A stretch of DNA of 26,509 bases. Origin: a virus. The stretch is from positions 1-26,509 of IMG/VR virus record IMGVR_UViG_3300009149_000233; one strand, written 5' to 3'. Shown here piece by piece: positions 25,861 through 26,509 of this stretch (positions are counted from its first letter, which is position 1; the number at the start of each line of letters is the position of its first letter). The translations under genes and the position numbers were made by a program. The notes beneath the pieces are model-generated. The model did no database searches. It saw only the letters and a list, made by a program, of their open reading frames with translations, and was not told the origin of the DNA.

Positions 25861-26082
25861 ATGAAAAATAAGAAACCAAAGTTCAAAATAGGTCAAAAGG
25901 TAAACTACTTACCAACCCTGACGGGTTTAGATAAAAAAACTAAACTAGAAATACAATTTAAAACTTTTAAACAAACCGATAGTTTATATGAGGCATTGGG
26001 TGTTTCGTTTGAACCAACTTGGTTTTATGGTTTTAAAAATTCAAATTTATTGGCATCAGAATCAGATTTAAAATTATTATAA
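25861..26082 (+). CDS. Small hypothetical protein
   Basis: A 73-residue basic protein (MKNKKPKFKIGQKVNYLPTL...). The opening FKIGQKVNY and closing LLASESDLKLL frame a beta-rich core typical of small SH3-like barrels of unknown role. The start is fixed by CACTACTATG behind the terminator-promoter. One base separates its stop from the next ATG. Confidence 0.78.
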   Translation: MKNKKPKFKIGQKVNYLPTLTGLDKKTKLEIQFKTFKQTDSLYEALGVSFEPTWFYGFKNSNLLASESDLKLL

Positions 26083-26083
26083 A

Positions 26084-26278
26084 ATGGGTGATATAAAAAC
26101 ACTAATGAACAATCCAAATGTTCTATCGGCAATAGAACTTGGCCAAGACCTAGCAAAAACAATGGGTATTGTAGATGCATATGCCATTTGTGCAATGTGT
26201 ATCGTAGAGTTAGAAAAAATAGGATGGACTGCTGAAATTGATTTGAGTGGTGAACTATATGACATAGAAAAACTTTAA
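26084..26278 (+). CDS. Small hypothetical protein
   Basis: A 64-residue helical protein (MGDIKTLMNNPNVLSAIELG...) with two Cys close together (ICAMCIVELEK). It immediately follows the preceding gene, so they form an operon. No family is recognised. Just after it, 26279-26385 holds a hydrophobic open frame without a start codon. Confidence 0.7.
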   Translation: MGDIKTLMNNPNVLSAIELGQDLAKTMGIVDAYAICAMCIVELEKIGWTAEIDLSGELYDIEKL

Positions 26279-26418
26279 ACCAAACTCTTATAAACACGAA
26301 AAGTATATATCTAATAGGTGCATTAATAGTAGGATTATTATTATCTTCTACCTTTGTACCATATTACACACAACGATTTGGCTAAAATGCGTAGTTGCGA
26401 TTTAAAAAACTAAAAGAT

Positions 26419-26509
26419 ATGATAAGCGAAAAAAAATATTTAAAGGCACTAGAAACGATTAAACAGTACAAAAAGCAATTACGTATAGGTGGTGTTGTGC
26501 GTAGTGCGG
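26419..26509 (+). CDS. Hypothetical protein, cut by window end
   Basis: An open frame starting MISEKKYLKALETIKQYKKQ and still open at the last base. The lysine-rich helical start is typical of short phage proteins, but the product cannot be identified from 30 codons. Confidence 0.55.
   Translation, partial: MISEKKYLKALETIKQYKKQLRIGGVVRSA

Noticed and set aside
26279-26385. Hydrophobic open frame (INTKSIYLIGALIVGLLLSS) after the gene at 26084
   Set aside because: No ATG, GTG or TTG start in frame. It could be a small membrane protein with an unusual start, but this cannot be supported.
1-26509. CRISPR array
   Set aside because: No set of regularly spaced direct repeats was found; repeated motifs are promoters, tRNA arms and homing-gene leaders.

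Overview
The window is very A+T-rich and every gene I can support lies on the + strand, mostly short, close or overlapping, and often of unknown function. Three things suggest a large tailed phage of a Bacteroidota (probably flavobacterial) host. Promoters follow the Bacteroidota -33/-7 pattern (TTGC or TTGT, 19 bases, TATATTAG or TATATTTG). Start codons lack Shine-Dalgarno sites. T4-type RNA ligase and kinase genes and free-standing GIY-YIG endonucleases surround a long tRNA array. The assignment is inference from sequence; no capsid, tail or polymerase gene is visible.

Layout. 1-2134: tyrosine recombinase and three unknown genes. 2247-9271: RNA-repair region with a T4 Rnl1-type RNA ligase, a T4-type polynucleotide kinase/phosphatase, a T4 Rnl2-type RNA ligase and a cREC-type predicted cyclic-phosphate-processing protein, interspersed with unknown genes and one GIY-YIG/NUMOD endonuclease. 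9309-9734: tandem promoters, a small gene and a terminator. 9746-16425: about 30 tRNA or tRNA-like genes whose anticodons cover all 20 amino acids, with three related GIY-YIG genes, a YqeY-like gene, and several structured RNA elements, including pseudoknots that abut unusual tRNA-like genes and a 380-nt candidate RNA with its own promoter. 16452-22417: small genes, a frameshifted lipoprotein, an RlaP-type nucleotidyltransferase, a 5'(3')-nucleotidase and further unknown genes. 22418-23924: a headless gene, an integron-like pair of cassettes (MT-A70 methyltransferase plus an unknown gene) with attC-like palindromes, and a broken second copy of the recombinase start. 23908-26509: small genes, another tRNA-like element, a Nudix hydrolase, a Pth2-type peptidyl-tRNA hydrolase and unknown genes, the last running off the end.

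How it fits together. The genes for end healing (Pnkp, cREC), end joining (two ligases), a predicted RNA-repair nucleotidyltransferase (RlaP), peptidyl-tRNA recycling (Pth2) and a full tRNA set look like a tRNA supply and repair programme, as expected of a phage facing host anticodon nucleases. Many genes share one expression cassette: promoter, a hairpin at the predicted 5' end of the mRNA whose sequence varies while its pairing is kept, then an A+T-rich leader ending in ACTACTATG. In two places the promoter is built into the upstream terminator.
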